Assembly (NCBI GenBank): GCA_009792885.1
Contig: WMCF01000031.1
Span: forward strand, 1,961,437-2,025,436
Reading direction: 5' to 3'
Source of the DNA: Eremophila alpestris peregrina
Taxonomy: Eukaryota; Chordata; Aves; Passeriformes; Alaudidae
DNA length: 64,000 nt
Shown here: in pieces, positions 25,749 through 38,200 of the stretch
Layout of the letters: each line of letters begins with the position of its first letter
Numbering within the stretch: the first letter of the stretch is position 1
Notes under the pieces: generated by a model
The model's input: the letters and a program-made list of their open reading frames with translations, nothing else
The model's database searches: none
Told to the model about the DNA's origin: nothing
Position numbers and translations under genes: made by a program

Positions 25749-26066
25749 CCGGCAGCCCCCGGCCCGGCTCGGCTCGGCTCCGGCAGCCCCCGGCCCGGCT
25801 CGGCTCGGCTCCGGCAGCCCCCGGCCCGGCCCGGCCCGGCTCGGCTCCGGCAGCCCCCGGCCCGGCCCGGCCCGGCTCGGCTCCGGCAGCCCCCGGCCCG
25901 GCCCGGCTCGGCTCGGCTCCGGCAGCCCCCGGCCCNNNNNNNNNNNNNNNNNNNNNNNNNNNNNNNNNNNNNNNNNNNNNNNNNNNNNNNNNNNNNNNNN
26001 NNNNNNNNNNNNNNNNNNNNNNNNNNNCCGGCCCGGCTCGGCTCGGCTCCGGCAGCCCCCGGCCCC
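25749..26066. repeat. GC-rich minisatellite in the SEPT5 promoter, with assembly gap
   Basis: Tandem units start with CCGGCAGCCCCCGG at 25749, 25780, 25811, 25847, 25883 and 25919, and again at 26049 after the gap. Spacing is 31, 31, 36, 36 and 36 bp, and the length change comes from CGGCC/CGGCT pentamers. The minus strand carries G5 runs and many GGG runs. The array causes long Pro/Arg/Gly/Ala ORFs in all frames, which are artefacts. Confidence 0.95.
25936..26027. other. Assembly gap (92 Ns)
   Basis: Ninety-two N characters inside the minisatellite. True array length and unit number are unknown; short reads probably failed to span the repeat. Confidence 0.99.
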
Positions 26067-26234
26067 GCTGTCAGCCGGCGGGGGCGGGCCCGGGGCGGGC
26101 TCGGCTCCCGGGATTGGCGGCCCCGGGCGGCCCCGGCCCCTCGGCGGCGGGGGGGCGGCCCCGGCGCTCGCACTCCCTCCGTCCCCCAGCCGGCCTCGCA
26201 CACACGGGCACGGCTGTCGCTGCGGGGAGGCACC

Positions 26235-26277
26235 ATGAGCACGGGCATGCGGTACAAGAGCAAGCTGGTGAACCCAG
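26235..26277 (+). CDS. SEPT5: SEPT5 first coding exon, isoform 1 (MSTGMRYKSKLVNP)
   Basis: The ATG sits in GGCACCATGA, with A at -3. Fourteen codons plus one base precede the donor CCAG|GTGAGG. Human SEPT5 isoform 1 begins with the near-identical MSTGLRYKSKL. The start is chosen on that similarity. Confidence 0.92.
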
Positions 26278-29200
26278 GTGAGGCGGCGGGGACGCGCGGC
26301 CGCTCCGCCCCGCGGCCCGGCGCGTCCCCGTGGCCTCACTCTCTGTCCTTTTCTCTCCCCGCCGCCGGTCCCCGCCGCGGGCATCCCGCCCTGGCCGCGC
26401 CGCCCCGCAGACGAGAAGCAGGTAGGTGGGCTCCCGCCGGGCGCGGCTCTCCGCAGGGATGCGGCAGCTACCTGGGCACGGCGGCTCGGCTGCGTTCATC
26501 CGGGAAATAGGCGCTTTGCCTGCCGCATCCCCCCGGGTTTTGGCTTGGGTTTCTTTCTTGTCGCTGCCTTTGGGTGTGTCGAGCGGGTTCGGATGGAGAA
26601 AGGCAGCGCGGGGCTGGCAGAGGCGGTTGGGTATTGGGAGCACGTCTCGCATCCCTCTCCCCTCCGCAGCACAGATGCGCAGACACAGCCCCGCTCCTGC
26701 CGCTCCTGGGTGCTGCAGCCCATCGGCACCTCGCAGGCGGCCAGGATTTGGGTGTTAGGAAACATCTGGTTTGCTTTGCAAAGCTAATAGCGATTTGGAG
26801 ACATGCCTTTGAGTCCTGGAGAGAGAGGCGGGGTGATGCAATCAGATGACATCGACAGGTTTTTTTGTTGTCTGTTTGGTATTTGGAGGGATTTAGGATG
26901 TTTGAAAAGAAAAGGGATCCTCCTCTGCAGAGCTTGAATGCTTAAGTAGGGGTTATCGGGGTCCTGTGTGTTCCTGAGCACCCATCATCATGCTATAGGG
27001 AAGTCTGCTGTCAATGGAAGAGCCTTTCTGTCTCACAAGGGTGGGGATGGAGGTGATGGTTAACACAGCAGAGCAGTGCACGGGAACAATCTCATCCACT
27101 CCCAGCCTGGCTTTGGGTCCTTTCTTCCTCTGAGGCTCCAATTCTGTATGAAGCAAACACCTTGCCTGCTAAGACCCTACTACTGCACAGCCTTTTCAGG
27201 CCACAGAAAAGCAAACTAGCTTTGTAGCAGCTTAGATATTCACCTGACCATGGCAAGAGATGGTGTTTCCCTATATAATGCAGACTTGGCAATGCATTTT
27301 TGTGAGCTGCTGATCACAGTGATGAGAAGAGCAAAGTAAATCTAGGGATAATAGGATAATAGGATCACCAGATGCATTTTTCCCATGGTACTTGAAATTT
27401 TGCTAGTATTTTGTTGTTTTTGTGAATATTGCAGTTAATTCTTTTTTTATTTCTGGATGAAAGCAATCCAGAATGTGTTCTGACACTGTGGAACATCTAG
27501 AGTAAGCTTTGAAGTGGAGACAAGCTTTGTGACCCCCTCCAGAACCATGCTGCTGTTCAGTTCATGTTTTTAAATGAAGAGGGAAGCGGGTTATGTATAA
27601 GGCTCCTTTCTGTGCATCCCCCAGGGGAAGAAGCAAGGTAGAGATCAGAGGAGTCTGTTGTAGATATTATCATAACTCCTGAAGGCTCTTGTCACACTGC
27701 ATAGGCAAAGATGGGCTGGGGTGTGTGCCCCAAAGAGCCTGTGTGTGCAGGAGAGTGCAGTTCCTGCTGGGGCAGAGGAGGTCTTTCCTGCAGTGTGGAG
27801 GGGGTGTGTGTGTATCCGTGTGTCTTACGCTGAGCACAGAGTGGCTCTTGCATGACAGAGCACAGTTCAGTGTGGGTTTGGGCCAGCCCTGTTACTTGTG
27901 GATGGAAAGGGGAAACCAAGCTGTGAACACAAAGCAATCTATTAAAATTAAAGTGCACATGCAAAAGCATAAATGATTTTTATTTAGCATTTTTTAAGAG
28001 CGGGATTTTTCTTCCTGTGCTGCTTTTTTCCAATCTTCTTGCATCTCACAGCAAATAACAATTTAAAGGATTTACTAAAGCTATAGTTCTTGTGTGTTAA
28101 AAAAATTATTATAAAAGCTATTAATGAATATTTGGGAAATGAAGTGAGCTTCTGAGAGGGCAGTACAATAGATGGCATGTACGTAGGGTTGCCTTTGGTA
28201 GTCTTAATACTATTCCTGACTTACCAAGTCCACAGAATGGAACAGTGTGGTGACAAAGACTGTGTGTTCATCCTCCCTTCACAGCATAGTCAGGGCTGAT
28301 GCATTGTCTGTGTTCAGGGTACTCTGATTTGCAGATTGGGCTCCTAATTACAACCATTCATCAGGAAAAAAATAACGGCAGATTCTCCACCTGATTTCCA
28401 AGGAATCTCTCTGATTTCCAAGGAATGACCTCTTAATGATTGAAGTCAGTGGAGATTTCATACTGGTCTCTGTGTGCAGAGCATCCAGCATTCCCAGAGG
28501 AAGGGTTGGGCTTTAAAAGCTTGGGCTGGTGTGGAGTTCTATGGCAGGTTGCCTGGTGACACCAAGCTCCTCAGTTTTATTGTACCTCAGTTCAGCACCT
28601 CTTGTTAGGAGAGAAACCATCCCTCTCCAATTTATTTAGCACTGGATCACTAAGAGGGACTCTCATGCTTGCAGCTGGGTAGGAAATGAAGCAATGACTA
28701 ATGTCACATGTGCAGAGGAGTAGGCCCTGTGTAGGGAAGCCCAACAATTTGTCAAGAATTTGACAGGGCAAGTACAGCAGATGGATGCTCTGCCAAAGCC
28801 AGAGGTGTTGCTGTGGGAGGAGAAAAGGTGAAACCTCCCAAGTACCTGGTTAAACTGGAGTCTCCTGGCACACTCCAGAACATGGCTCCTAGCTCGTGCT
28901 GTTGGTGTGTGTTACCTTGCTGTGTCTCTGAAGCTGGCTCCTGCTCATTCAGCCTCATGTCTCTCGTGTGCTTTGAAGTCATTGTTTCTTTTTAAATCAG
29001 GAGGATGGGAACCTCTCCTTCCCAAGTTGATCTCTCCCCACCCCATCAACTTGCAAAGCTGTTTGGGTGTGGGAGCAGAGACTATCTGGTGGATCCAGTT
29101 CTTTCAGTGGGTTTGAAATTACAGGGCTGTGCCTTTTGCATTCAGCTTAGTCCTTTTTTTCTACTTGAACTTATTTTGAAGTGGTCTGCTTGTCAGTAAA

Positions 29201-32200
29201 AATATATATGGGGGGCTGTGTATAGAGAAGATGCTGTGCAAAAGGTAGTTTGATTGGAGGAGTGGTTTCAGTGTGAGTCATTGAGAACTGAATTCATTGC
29301 CTTGTGCCTTTCAGTTTTTGAGAATCTGTGTTTTATATGTTAAAAACTTCAATTTGGACTCCTTTGGTTTTTTCTTATAAAAATGGAGCAGAGATTTCTG
29401 TCATTCCTGGAACAGCAGATATTGCAACAGCAGAGATGTCTTCTATCTAAAATAGCAACTGTGCCAACACAGAGCATCATTTTTAAGGTCAACTTTCAAC
29501 CCCAGCCTTGCCTACCAGAGAACACTGGCTGCTGGAAATCCCCCAGTTCCCTGCTGAAGTGTGCTGAACTGCCTTCTCCTTTTCTCTACTGTGCTTACAG
29601 AGAAATAAGCCCAGTGGGCTACAGGAAAATGAATCCCCTAAAGGCTGCACTCTGCACAGAGCTGAGGCACTCAGAGTTGTTGTAGATTTTACCTGTCACA
29701 CTGAGGACAACTCCAGTGCAGGCAGCTGCTGCTGACCAAGAACAGATAAAGAGGAGAGAAAAGTGGTGATTCCTTGTGCCTTGAGCTGGTTGAAGATGAC
29801 CTAATGTGACCCTCAATTTCTATGTAAATAGCTGTGTGGGGAAAATTGATTAGCTGAATTTTGTGAAATGTGTGATGAGAAGTATCATTGGAGTGGTAGG
29901 TTCTCTTTACAGCAACAACAAAGACTATAAGCAGAGTATAATCTTTACAGGATCTCCCCTAAGTCACTGTTGGAGTAGCTTGGAGGATTTGTACCTGCAC
30001 AGTTCCTTTTGTGGCATTGCCATCTTTAACCTAAATGTTTTTCTTACAATAACAGTTCTTGTAGTCTTGTGACTAGAGGAACGTTCTTGCATGTGCAGAA
30101 AAGTATGGAACCTGGAAGGAGAACAGACTACCACTGACTCTTTAATTTTCTCAGAATTAAACCAATTATTTTATAATTGTAATTCCTTGAGTCATTGGGA
30201 GCAGCAGAATAAATCTGTGTTCCCGCTCTGTGTCAATTCAGGGTGGTTGTGGTGAGGTGGCTTTTTTTTTTCCCCTCAGAGAAAGCAAAATTATGTTTGC
30301 AGCTGTATAATGGGATATTTCACCACAGCTGGATAGTCTCTCACTGTGTCATAGCTTGCCCTGGGTGAGGCTGTTTCTCTTTGACTCCCCACATTAATGT
30401 CTCTTCCAACCTCTGTGTTTTCCTGGCTACCAAGATGCTCCAGCCAGAAAGGGAGTAGCAAATTAGTCACAGAATCTAGAGGTAAATACTGGAAACACTC
30501 TTAAAGCATCACATCCCTGCTTGTTTTTCTGATGTCCCAGTGTATCTTGGCCAGACACAGCATAGGAGTGGAAGCTTTTACTTCTCTGTGAAAAGCCTTA
30601 TGTGTTTCATTCATTTTTTTTGGCCCATTTCAAAAGACAAGGTTGGTCCCTTGCCCTCGGAGCTGGGCAGAGGCTCAGTGCTCAGAACAGTGTGTTGGGA
30701 GTGGGTGGGACTGCAGCAGGTCAGGAGGTTCAGCCCTGCCTGTCTTTCTGCTGTGCATCTGTCTAAACAGCCTGGCTGCAGGAGGCCCTGTGTCACAGAT
30801 GGGCTGTTCTGGGCTGGGAAGGGAAGTTCATCCTGGGCACTTGGACTTTTTTTTTCCTCCATTCTTTGTCTGCCTGACTACTTGGGAAAGGGCTGTAAAA
30901 AGAGGTCAGTGCATGGACTTTGTGGTGAAACAGAACTGCTGGAGAGCTGGGCATAGATTCTGTCTCCTGCTCCTGCTGCTGTCTCTCTTCAATAATTTAT
31001 GCTCCAGATGGATGAAACAGTTGTGAGTGCAGGGCAGGGGACAGGTTCAGCCCTCTCAGTGCAAGTACCAATCTGCAGTTTGTGGAAAGGAGAAGTAAGT
31101 GCTTCCTACAGAGGATTTTTGTCATTTCAATTTCCCTGCCCAGCTCCTTGTGTGCAACTCCAAAATTGTGCTGCACTTGTGAGAGTTGTACAGGGCTGTT
31201 CCAGTGTTCCAGGCACATTATCCTAATGTGTAAGTTCAACTGATGTTAGGGCGTGATCCTTGCTGCTGTTAAGGAAGTAGGAACAACCTTCATTTAACCC
31301 CAAGAAATGCTGGTGAGACTTGTTCAGCTGCTGGGTTCCAGGCTGCTGGGGCTTTGCAAAGACAGCTTGCAACTGCAGAGGGGAAAATGTTGCTGCCATT
31401 TGAACGAAGGAGAAACACAGTCCCTGGGTGCTTTTAGTCTCCAAAGTCAAGGAGTCTCTTAGAACCACTTATGCTCTCAAAAATGTTGCTGGCTTCACGC
31501 TGATGCTGCTGTTCATTTGATGGCTCTAGCAATAAATGTAAGAGGCTTGTGTTATGACAATTCCCTGGAAACTTGAGGAAGGGCAAGTCGAGAGAGAAAC
31601 AACTGGTGGAGCTCAGTGTGTTCTAGAACCCATATTGCTATTTAACCCAGTTTCAGTCTGAGGTGCTGTTCATTAAATACCCAATGAAATGGACATCTTG
31701 GAAATCCAGAGGAGGTTCCATCTCAGCCAGCTGGTTGGTTGCTGTGCCAGGCCAGGTGGGTGCCTGCTGTGTATCTGTAGAATTTTGCCAAATTAGTTTT
31801 AAAGGTTCAGTCCAATGGGGTTCTCCAGCTGTTCTGGGACACCCCACAGTGGAGGCTTCTAGAACCATGCTGCAGTTACTGCTCATATGGGCTGAAATCC
31901 AGCACATAAGCTCAGCTCCATCCTTAATGCTTCAGGTACTTCTTGCTGAGATACCCCTTGGCTAAGTTGAGAGGGCTCCTCTCCCATTCCCATTTCTCTT
32001 CCAATTCAAGTGGCCTCTGTGTTACCTTTTTTCTTTTATGGCAGAGCATTGGAGGGTGCATTCTTTGCTTACCTGTAGAGTTTTCTCTCCTGACCAACAC
32101 TAAGTGTTTGTCCCCTTCTTGCCCAAGGCAGAGGTTTCCCTGTGACAGTGAAACCACACAGGATAATGATCTACTCACAAAAGAAACATGGGGCACCTCT

Positions 32201-35200
32201 AATATGTGTGTGACTTCAGATGTTTGTGAAGTGTGTGCATGTTGTTACATAGCATTCTGGAATAAGTCCCACGAGGGCTGGATTTTGTGTGTGTGTGTGC
32301 ATGTCTACAGTGTGGTTAGCCTTGAAGCACAGGAAAAGAATGTTTGTCTGCTGTTCCACATTCCTTTTCTCCCAGAGATTTGTCCCTGGAGCTGTGAAGA
32401 GGTTTGCAGTCATCTTGTTCCCACAAAAGCGTTCAGGAGCTGGATTTGTGTGTGGTGCTGGGATCAGATGCCGGAACATATGCTCTTCATCAGTATGTAT
32501 ATGTGAAGCTGTTCATCCATGACTTGGCTTTCCAGAAACACTGTTCATGCTGAACAGTGGAAGGCAGCACTGCACACTGAGAGGGAAGATTTGGATGTGC
32601 AGGGCTGACCAAAGGGCTGGGCTGCAGGAAGTGGAACAGATCTGTTGCTTCTGACTTAAATAAGAGTTGTCTTTGTTTTAGGAAATGGGGGTGATATTCT
32701 TCATTCCTTCTCTTCCGTGTTTCCAGTGCATTAATTGAAATCTGTTATGATCTGCTAACATTTGGCTCTAGACTGCTGTCCCTTCCCTCAGTGCTCACTC
32801 CCTGCCACAAGGCTGGTACCCAGCAGCATCACAGCAGCCAAGTGCTGGGGGTGGCTGCAAGGGAGAATGTGCTGAGAAGATGCAGGGACTGTTTTGCTAA
32901 CGAGCAAAGCTTGGCCAAGTGTTGGCCAAGAGCTGAAGAGGAAGTGAAACCCAGCACAAGCATCTGCAAGGGTGTAACGCCAAGAGGGGGAGGAAAATTG
33001 TTTAGTTTCTGGCTTGAGTACAACTGTCCACTCCTGAAGTCAAAAGAAATAAGAGAAGTTGAGGCTGAAGTTGAGTTCTGGAAGAGGAACGTAGCTGTGC
33101 TGGGCAGGACAGTGCAGGGATGCTCAGGATGGCAGAGATCTCTCTGGACACAGCTGTGGAGCCTTGGCCTGCCTCAGCCTGGTGCTGTGCCATGGCAGCC
33201 AGGGCCGAGGGAGGCTCAGGGTTAACACTTGGAAATGTAGCGCTGAACCATCTTGGGCTGTGGTTCATGCAAGCCTGGGGCTCTGTGGGTGTAGCTGTAA
33301 GACAGTCAGAGGTGGGAAGCCCTTACTAGAAGTTAACTCCAGTCGTTCACTCAGCTCTTAAGTCTGAACTGTTTCTGTGACAGTGGCTGATGGCAGTACC
33401 AGCTGTGCTCTGCAGGCACTACCTGCCCTGACTGCTGCTAGGGAAAGAGGGGCAGAGGCTGCCTGACCCTGCCTGCGCTGTAGGACCACTCAGTGCCAAG
33501 GAGAGGGAGACCTGAGCTTTGTGCAGCTCAGCCCTTTGCTCTTCCGGGGATCTTTGGGAGTGCCCTGTTTATCTTGCAGCTCGTTATCCAACGTGTCCGG
33601 GGTGTGTATGGAGCTGGGATGGCCCATTCTGCCTGACCCCACCCGAGGCAGCTGGTGCCATTCTCCCAGAATGACTCCTGGCAGGGAAACTGGGAGCTGA
33701 GAGTGCAGGCTGAGCAAATAAACCACAGGATCATGAGTGCTAGCTCCTGGAGACTGGCCATGAGGAGTGAGCCCGTCCCACTGACCTCTGTGCAGAAGCA
33801 ATGGAGGGGAAAGAGATCCACTCAGCTTGTGGGAAAAGAGGCTCCAAAGGCTTAACATCTTCCTTCTGCTTTCTGTGAGGCAAAGCCCCTGGCAGTACAG
33901 ATGTGGCTCCAGTGATTACGTTTCATTTTTCCTTGCAGACCCCTGGTGCATGAAGCTGTGAGAACACACATGAGATCACAAGCCAGGCTTTTATTGCTAT
34001 AGTTTGTACTGCAATTACTTTTAAGGTTATTTCCCAGGCAAGTCACTTTGCTTCCAGCTTTTTGTAATGTCTCCTCACTGTTTCCTCAGTGTGGGAACTA
34101 TTTTAATCCTTCCTGATGCACTGAGCTCATTCTTGCTGTGATATGTACACACATGTAGTCTCTTTAGATCCTGCAGTCTTACACCCATTTACATCCACTT
34201 TTATTTTGAATTACATACTACATTAATTATATATTCAGGTGAAATGTGAGTCACAAAGGCATCTGCCTGCCCTACACATGGTCCCTTTGGCTGTGCTTTC
34301 TGTTGTGTTTAAAGCTCTCCTGAGTCTCTGCAAGTGATATGAAGTCCTGGAAATGTGGGTAGGCAGTACTGGAAATGTCCATCTAAACCAATAGTAATTT
34401 CCCTCTGCCCAAGGCCAGCTGTAAAAAATGCCAGGGAGATTTATGGCTTTTAAGATCCTATGGATTCTCAGAGGTTCCTGGTGCTTAGGGAGGCTGGTGC
34501 CAGCTGGGATCAGACAGTAATGGAAGAAGCATCAGAGCCTTCAGAAGCTGGTATCTGCCCTGTTTTGTAGGCAGTGGGCTGAATCAAGGCAGCAGGAGTT
34601 AATTCAAGAGATGCAGCTGGTCTGCAGCAAAGCCTTGCCATGACTGCACAGGGCCAAGATGAGCAGGAATGTGTCATTGGGACAGGGAGAGAGGCTGTCA
34701 GGGATGATCTCTTGTCTCCCAGCAGTCATTCTTGCAGTCCCAACTCTCAGAGATGGTTTCTGTGATGCAGCTGGAGCAGTGCACTGGAGCTGTAGCAAGC
34801 AGAAGAGAAACTGCTTGTGTCTCATCCCAAGGTATACACCTGTGCTGTTCAGCTGCTTTAAAGAGCTCCCCTCCCCTTGAAAGGAGCCCTTGGCAGTGCA
34901 TGTATTTATGAGGGAAGTGGGTATTGGGGAGGACAGTAACTTAGCAGAACTTGAGCAATTAATCCAGGCACATGCTTGGGAAGCACTCCAGGTTCACTGA
35001 GCAGCTGGGCCTTCTGGATCAGCTGTAGTCTCTGCCAACAGAGACTAGACTGACACTTCAGAGGCTCAGAGCAGGCCCCAGAGCTCAGCGAGTTAGAGGC
35101 CTGTTTGCTGCATATGCCCCAGTAGTGCCCCATGGACCTGCATGGGACCCAGATGACCATCACTGTGCAGCAGGAGTGTGTCCTCTTGTCACCTGGATAA

Positions 35201-38200
35201 GCCTCATTTGCCCTGCCCCACCATGTTTGGCTCATACCAGGTTCACAGCACTGAATCTCACAGCAATTTGAGTAAACCAAAAGCAACGGGGTGGAGCCCA
35301 GCGTTCCTGTTCCTCAGTGCCTGCTCTGTTCAGCTGCCAGTCCCCAAATGGCCTTGCCTGCCATCTCAGAGCTGTGGGGTGGCATTATTTGCAGCAGCTC
35401 TCATTAATGTCAGTGAAAGCCTTTCTGTTTGGGATGGTAGGGCTGGTCCTCAGCAGCTGCTCAGATGTGCCAGCCAGTGCCAGGCGTTTTGCTGCCTCAT
35501 TTGAATGCCCAGTGTCCTCTGAACATGTCCCTGCTCCTCCCGTGGTCACACTGTCATGGGCAGGTGTCAGGCAATAGCAGAATTGTTCTCTTGGTAAACA
35601 AGTGATGCTGTTATTGGAGCTGCCCCTCATGTGGCAGCAGTGCAGTGTGTGCATGAGGTTGCTAATGAGGGATATCATGGGGCTTGTTAGTCTGAAAGCT
35701 TAATGAGCCATCTTCTGGTTCTTTGCAAAGTGTGTGGATGCTTCTTCCCATCAGCTGTTCCTGTGCTGCATCTTGCACTTGGGTGTGTTTGGTACTGAAT
35801 TGTGTCCCTGTGAGTTAGAGCTCACTGCACATCTTGGGCATTTTGGAGGACTCAGATCCCATTTATCATGACATTAATGGCAGAGGACATCCAGGAAATG
35901 TCTGGATGAGACCACTGCTCTCATTTCCTCAGACACCCTGCGTATGCTCCAGGGCTGAGCTTCCTTGTGGCTCCAGTGAATCCATGTGTGCTGGGTACCT
36001 AGAGTTTATCCCTTAGCTGATTAGGGATTTTCCTTCATGACAAATAACTATTTCTCTACATTATTGTTCAAAAAATAAAATAATTAGGGCATCCACCCAC
36101 CTCTTGGCGGGCATCCTGCAGTAATAGGCCAGCATGTGTTTTCTTCAGGAGAGGAAGCAGATCTTGCTTTGTGTTTTTGAGGCAATGGTTTATAAATGAA
36201 CCTGAAAAGTCTGCAAGGGGCAGTGGGATGAGAACCCACACAGAGAATAGATCTGAGAAAATAAATCCCAGGCAATACATCCCAAGAGATTGCTGTTTGG
36301 CCTAGCAAGTCAGAGCCCAGGCTAGAAGCCCAAGAGAGCCCCTCCTCATTGTGCATGAGACAGTGGCTCCAGGCTTTGCTTGAAGACAGTTATCTTTGGA
36401 TTCCTAAAGCATCTAAAGGTTTGACTTCACGCTGTGCTGCACATCCTGGGAGCTATTCATGGGTATCTAATTTGATTTTGCACCCAGTTCTCGTTAAAGG
36501 GCTGCCAGTGGCAAATTACTCCTGGCCTGTTGTGGCTGTCACTTGAGCTGACATTGCATGGGGGTGCTGGCTCTTTGCTAACCCATTGACTGAGAGGAGC
36601 ATTCCCCACACTGCCCCTCTCCTCTGCCTTACCTACACTGCTGTTTCCATTTCCTTTGGGTTGCCTCGTAGGAAAACACAGTCTAGCAAATGCAATTTTT
36701 TCCACTCCATTGCTTCCAAGTTCCTTCTAACATTGCGTGTTGCTGCCCCTTGTGTGTCCAACAGCCACAGCATTCACAGTCAAATGACTTTCTGTCTTCT
36801 CTAATATCTTTTTAATCTGGTTTCATTCTGACTTCTAGAAATCCAGTGTAATCATCTCAAAGGTGACATCTTCATGAACTCTGCTATACCAGTGCCTGCT
36901 GTGTTAGCATCTCTCATCTTACATCTCATGTACTTTACCATTTTTGTAATTTTCACATGAGCCCAGAAAGAAATTTATGAAATCAGCAATACCACAGAAA
37001 AATTCTCAGGAGGGAGGATTCCAGAATTATCTGTTCCTTACAGTCAGGACTGTATTAGTGAGTTGCTGATAACAGCTTTTCTACAGGGCAAGTAGAGGGT
37101 ATATTGATGACTCTGACTGGATAAACTTTACAGTGGAAATCAAGACTGAAATAGCAACCAAGGCCAATATTATCAGCAAAGAACAAATCTTATGTAGAGT
37201 CCTGTTTTTTCAATGATTGGGCTGTGGTCCTGATGCAAGGACAGTAGTTATTCAGCTAAGGACCCTAACCTTTTGTGATTGCTTTCTCTCTCAGTTTTTC
37301 AGGGAAGAGATTTTTATCTTAAGGTGGAAAGGATTTTAGGAGGTGTAGAGAGTGCACTTTTGAATGTCTGTCTTTTAATAACCCTCTGCAAGATATATGA
37401 CTTTAGTGTCTGCTTTCTGCAGTCCAGTTGGGTGATAAGGTTTGTTCGTAAGGCTGTAATTTTTGATGAGGAGAGAGGCAAAATGGCAGTCTTGAATTCA
37501 GTAGGAAATACCATCCCTGAGACCTTATCAGGACAATACTCATATCCCACATCTGTCCTGGTCAAATTGGGCTGCCTGGTCTGGCTGCAGTATTTCATAC
37601 TGAATTATCAGGGGGGGAGGTTTGCCAAAATTGCAGAGATGGGTTGTAAACCCAGAGCCTTATTTTTGTAAGATAATAGCAGCTCTGATCTTCTTGTTCC
37701 AGTATGAATCTCCGTGGGGCCTTGTGTCATGATGGCAGTTATTGAATGTTTGCATGGCAAGGGTGTCTGTGGAGCCTCTCCTGAGCTTCAGCCTTGCAGT
37801 TTGCCAGTCCAGGACTGGGGGCTGTTCCTGCCACAAATGAGGTGATCCTGCTTGCAGTGCCTCAGAAATTGTCAGCACATTTTGGATTAACCAAGGAGCT
37901 GACACATTCCTCTGGTCTGGGTTGGTGGTGTGGAGATGAAAGGCACTAGGCTGAAACATGAGCTTTTCCACAAAGGCCATTGTACAGTGTAGTTATATAA
38001 AAGGCAAAATTTTTAGGCAATTTGCAATAATAGGAAGCAAAGGCCAGCCTTCTTTTAATACAGATGAAAGTGCCTAACTCCTTTGAAACTGAGGAGCTGG
38101 ATACCTCGTGTATTTTTATAAATTTGGCTCTGGTGAGCAGCCTTGTCACTGCTCTCCCCCACCCTCCGTCTCTGATCTAAGCTGCTGTGCAGCCAGAGCT

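Larger units (their letters stand above)
25650..26560. promoter_or_regulatory. SEPT5: CpG island / upstream promoter of SEPT5
   Basis: A strongly CpG-rich block surrounds SEPT5 exon 1. Upstream of the ATG at 26235 lie two GC boxes, GGGGCGGG at 26081-26088 and 26092-26099, and an inverted CCAAT box (GATTGGC) at 26112-26118. No TATA box is seen. This is the usual layout of a TATA-less CpG-island promoter; the start site was not determined. Confidence 0.75.

Noticed and set aside
25528..26510. Several 200-290 codon ORFs on both strands with Pro/Ala/Arg/Gly repeats
   Set aside because: They are translations of the GC-rich minisatellite and the N gap, open in all frames, and unrelated to any protein.
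30466..30480. TCACAGAATC-like motif resembling the end of CR1 LINEs (also near 44573)
   Set aside because: Only about 10 bp match, without the repeated terminal octamers or a recognisable LINE body.
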